Origin: Acidiferrobacteraceae bacterium
GTDB lineage: Bacteria; Pseudomonadota; Gammaproteobacteria; Acidiferrobacterales; Acidiferrobacteraceae
Length of the DNA: 16,884 nt
Assembly: GCA_027343725.1 (NCBI GenBank)
Contig: DAHWKH010000120.1
Location: 1 to 16,884, forward strand
Reading direction: 5' to 3'
Below are positions 16,366 through 16,884 of this stretch, in pieces. The notes under the pieces are model-generated. The model made no database searches. It saw only the letters and a list, made by a program, of their open reading frames with translations, and was not told the origin of the DNA. A program made the position numbers and the translations under genes. Position 1 is the stretch's first letter, and every line of letters starts with the position of its first letter.

Positions 16366-16725
16366 CTAACCGTGCGGGCGCGCCCCGGTCCGCGCGCCCG
16401 CACCCCGTCCGAATTCCTCCGACCAGAGCTTCTCCAAGGCGTAAAAGGCGCGGATCTTCGGGTGCATGACGTGGACGATCACGTCCCCGCAATCGATCAG
16501 CACCCACTCACCGGCCTCCACGCCCTCGACGCCCTGCGGGCGGTAGCCGGCTGCGCGCAAGGCGTCGTCGACCCGGCGCCCGACGGAGGAGACATGGCGG
16601 CTCGAGGTCCCGCTTGCGATCACCATCGTGTCGGCGATATCGGTCAGTCCGCGCACGTCCAGGACCACGATGTCCTCGGCCTTCGCGTCCTCCAATGCCT
16701 GTCGTATCCGCTCATACTGACTCAT
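16366..16725 (-). CDS. rsfS: Ribosome silencing factor RsfS
   Basis: This is a 119-aa protein of the RsfS/Iojap family. It binds uL14 on the large ribosomal subunit and blocks joining of the subunits when nutrients are low. Seen motifs are DIVVLDVRGLTDIADTMVIASGTSSRHV (~18-45), EWVLIDCGDVIVHVM (~73-87) and IRAFYALEKLW (~91-101). The last ~15 residues form a Gly/Arg-rich tail beyond the conserved core. The start ATG at 16725 lies inside the nadD 3' end, with an overlap of 14 bases, so its ribosome-binding site is within nadD. The nadD-rsfS-rlmH order is widespread. Confidence 0.97.
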   Translation of the reverse strand: MSQYERIRQALEDAKAEDIVVLDVRGLTDIADTMVIASGTSSRHVSSVGRRVDDALRAAGYRPQGVEGVEAGEWVLIDCGDVIVHVMHPKIRAFYALEKLWSEEFGRGAGARTGARPHG

Positions 16726-16884
16726 GTCGCGATCGTCTCCGATAGAGCTTGTGGGTTTCGATATACAGGGCGACCTGCGGGGGCAACCCGGCCGCGGGGG
16801 CCTGGCCCGCGGCCAGGGCCGCGCGCAAATCGCTTGCCGATTCCCCGCGCGCGCTCGCGGAAAACACGAACAACGCCCCGGCCT
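16712..16884 (-). CDS. nadD: Nicotinate-nucleotide adenylyltransferase, C-terminal part (cut by window end)
   Basis: The last 56 codons of a minus-strand gene enter from the right edge and stop with TGA at 16714-16712. The translation includes ALFVFSASARGESASDLR, which fits the iSxTxIR-type nucleotide-binding motif near the NadD C-terminus. The ending VALYIETHKLYRRR resembles the usual DYIRxHxLY. NadD makes nicotinate adenine dinucleotide for NAD synthesis. The catalytic HxGH part is outside the window. Support comes mainly from the ending and from the conserved nadD-rsfS neighbourhood. Confidence 0.85.
   Translation of the reverse strand, partial: AGALFVFSASARGESASDLRAALAAGQAPAAGLPPQVALYIETHKLYRRRSRHESV

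Noticed and set aside
15896..16507. Upstream extension of the maf frame (a possible 393-aa protein)
   Set aside because: It overlaps rlmH and rsfS in a different frame and has Arg/Ala-rich low-complexity sequence; the Maf fold starts at 15895.

Overview
This is a 16.9-kb stretch of a high-GC bacterial chromosome (by eye roughly two-thirds G+C). It is densely coding, with no mobile element, CRISPR array, tRNA or rRNA that I can see. Gene content and order (HPr/EI, RNase G, a YhdP-type AsmA-like protein, nitrilase, TldD, TldE/PmbA, NadD, RsfS, RlmH, Maf) indicate a gammaproteobacterium. A lithotrophic or acidophilic lineage such as Acidiferrobacter or the Chromatiales is possible, but that is a guess from composition only.

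Layout. (1) Positions 1-1904, plus strand: the 3' end of ptsH (HPr) translationally coupled to ptsI (Enzyme I). (2) 2157-3995, plus strand: a soluble GAF-like/GGDEF/EAL protein whose cyclic-di-GMP motifs are all intact. (3) 4020-5919, minus strand: a small stand-alone WYL-like protein downstream of a flavoprotein disulfide reductase with mixed lipoamide-dehydrogenase and glutathione-reductase features. (4) 5978-6445, plus strand: an unrecognised 155-aa protein divergent from the reductase. (5) 6477-16884, minus strand: a compact nine-gene array, in transcription order nadD (cut by the window edge), rsfS, rlmH, maf, rng, yhdP, nitrilase, tldD, pmbA. Most neighbours overlap by 1-14 bases. The only sizeable gap (about 75 nt) lies between rng and yhdP and holds a perfect 6-bp hairpin.

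How the parts may work together. HPr and EI are the general phosphotransfer proteins of the PTS. The visible HPr fragment carries the KSIMG serine-site motif that HPr kinase modifies, so this is probably a regulatory PTS rather than a sugar-import system; no transport subunit lies in the window. The long minus-strand array joins two clusters that are familiar in gammaproteobacteria: NAD synthesis and ribosome housekeeping (nadD-rsfS-rlmH), and nucleotide/RNA/envelope/peptide quality control (maf-rng-yhdP-nit-tldD). pmbA, the TldD partner, is appended at the end, so both TldD/E protease subunits are made together.

I found no convincing undescribed multi-gene system. The least explained parts are the WYL-like protein, the hybrid reductase and the orphan ORF at 5978-6445. 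The other large ORFs, on the opposite strand or in other frames, look like high-GC shadows.
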